Notes under the pieces: generated by a model
Told to the model about the DNA's origin: nothing
Seen by the model: only the letters and a program-made list of their open reading frames with translations
Database searches by the model: none
Source: an uncultured Ruminococcus sp.
GTDB taxonomy: Bacteria > Bacillota > Clostridia > Oscillospirales > Ruminococcaceae
Direction: 5' to 3'
DNA length: 23,526 bases
Assembly (NCBI GenBank): GCA_900556055.1
Contig: USNJ01000008.1
Span: forward strand, 1-23,526
Made by a program: the position numbers and the translations under genes
Part shown: positions 22,865 to 23,526 of the stretch, piece by piece
Layout: each line of letters begins with the position of its first letter
Position numbering within the stretch: the first letter of the stretch is position 1

Positions 22865-23526
22865 TCAAAGTCTGCCGCCATAGCCAAACTTATTTCCGAG
22901 CCATGTTTTTACAAGCGGTATCCATGCCTGACATTCGGGCTGAATGCCGTATCCGCCTCTGTCACGGGTGAACTCATTGGCAAGGGCAAGACCGTGTCCG
23001 CCGTCGGGGAATATGTGCAGTTCGCAGCCAACGTTTTTCGCTTTAAGTGCCATTGCATACAAAAATGAATTTTCCGATGGAACAAGATCATCAGTGAATG
23101 TGTGCCAGATAAAAGCGGGCGGAGTTTTTTCCGTTACCTGCTTTTCGAGAGACATTTTTTCAAGCATGGGATCGCCCGAAAGCTCGTCATAGCTCTTTCC
23201 GAGAAGTGCTTCAAATGAACCTCTGTGAGCATATTCGCCCGATGAGATAACGGGATAGCAGAGTATAGTTCCCGCAGGACGGAGTTCATCTGCCGATAAT
23301 CCGACTGAATTCGTGATGATATCTTCGCCGCAGAATATTCCGTAGCTTGCAGCAAGATGTCCGCCTGCTGATCCGCCTTCAATTATGATCTTGTCTGCCT
23401 GAACGTTCCATTCTTCAGCGTGTTCGCGGATAATTTTCCATGCGGCAGCGGCTTCGAGAAGCTGTGTCGGATATACGGCGGGTCTGACGGAATATCTCAG
23501 TATAGCCGCATGATAGCCCATAGCTG
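22865..23526 (-). CDS. Alpha/beta hydrolase (BD-FAE-like esterase), partial
   Basis: The C-terminal part of an esterase/lipase-type alpha/beta hydrolase; the frame stays open through the window edge at 23526, so the N-terminus, including the expected HGGG oxyanion motif, lies outside. From the internal Met at 23521: nucleophile Ser51 in GGSAGGH, acid Asp144 in TFTDDLVP and His176 in DGGHGLAL. MGYHAAILRYSVRP and YPTQLLEAAAAWKIIREHAEEW are typical of acetyl-xylan esterase and BD-FAE-like enzymes, which act on plant polysaccharide side groups or small esters. That assignment is inference from the family; the triad itself is clear. It converges on metQ. Confidence 0.88.
   Translation of the reverse strand, partial: AMGYHAAILRYSVRPAVYPTQLLEAAAAWKIIREHAEEWNVQADKIIIEGGSAGGHLAASYGIFCGEDIITNSVGLSADELRPAGTILCYPVISSGEYAHRGSFEALLGKSYDELSGDPMLEKMSLEKQVTEKTPPAFIWHTFTDDLVPSENSFLYAMALKAKNVGCELHIFPDGGHGLALANEFTRDRGGYGIQPECQAWIPLVKTWLGNKFGYGGRL

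Noticed and set aside
1..23526. CRISPR array, tRNA, rRNA, transposase or phage genes
   Set aside because: No regularly spaced repeats, cloverleaf-like sequence, transposase or integrase motifs were found by eye on either strand.

Overview
The window looks like chromosomal DNA of a Gram-positive anaerobe of the class Clostridia, probably a Ruminococcaceae-like gut bacterium. The grounds are strong GGAGG ribosome sites, frequent GTG and TTG starts, consensus TTGACA/TATAAT promoters, an iscR-like rrf2-sufCBDSU cluster without sufA or sufE, and a lipoprotein-type MetQ. The placement is inference. I see no rRNA, tRNA, CRISPR array, insertion sequence or phage gene.

Layout. (1) 1-600: the terminator of an upstream gene, then a 100-codon chimeric ORF that joins the start of an LD-carboxypeptidase to the end of a histidine kinase. 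(2) 641-1564 (-): a nitrilase-family amidohydrolase. (3) 1714-6219 (-): an operon read from 6219 downwards, with a MntR/DtxR-like regulator lacking the usual metal ligands, a two-subunit CydDC-like ABC exporter, a YgbA (nitrous oxide-stimulated promoter) protein and a DUF454 membrane protein. A separate membrane protein gene (6406-7032, -) shares the same palindromic operator, GTTA-N8/9-TAAC, so the two units look like one small regulon. (4) 7236-9717 (+): four overlapping or abutting genes, namely a YaiI/YqxD PIN-like protein, a YunG-like cysteine-hydrolase-like protein, an HD hydrolase and a RlaP-type nucleotidyltransferase. GltS, a glutamate/Na+ symporter, follows. (5) 10936-11400: a palindromic intergenic segment, a 58-residue protein with an internal duplication, and a strong terminator. 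(6) 11483-14294 (+): a secreted alkaline phosphatase and a YibE/F membrane protein. (7) 14516-19718 (+): rrf2-sufC-sufB-sufD-sufS-sufU, a complete minimal SUF iron-sulfur assembly operon. (8) 19795-22851 (+): the methionine ABC importer metN-metI-metQ. (9) 22865-end (-): a partial alpha/beta hydrolase.

The most notable item is upstream of metN. A consensus promoter drives a 25-codon leader peptide with seven Met and two Cys among its first twelve residues. It is followed by four RNA segments that fit a trp-type attenuator: 1:2 protector, 2:3 antiterminator and 3:4 intrinsic terminator with a T run. This suggests control of methionine uptake by ribosome stalling, in a group of bacteria where S-box riboswitches or T-boxes usually do this job. 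MetQ itself contains no methionine after its initiator, which fits a sulfur-starvation role.

Functional themes are sulfur handling (SUF, Met import), a possible thiol or nitrosative stress regulon, and a possible RNA repair or processing cluster. Assignments come from reading motifs; no database search was run.
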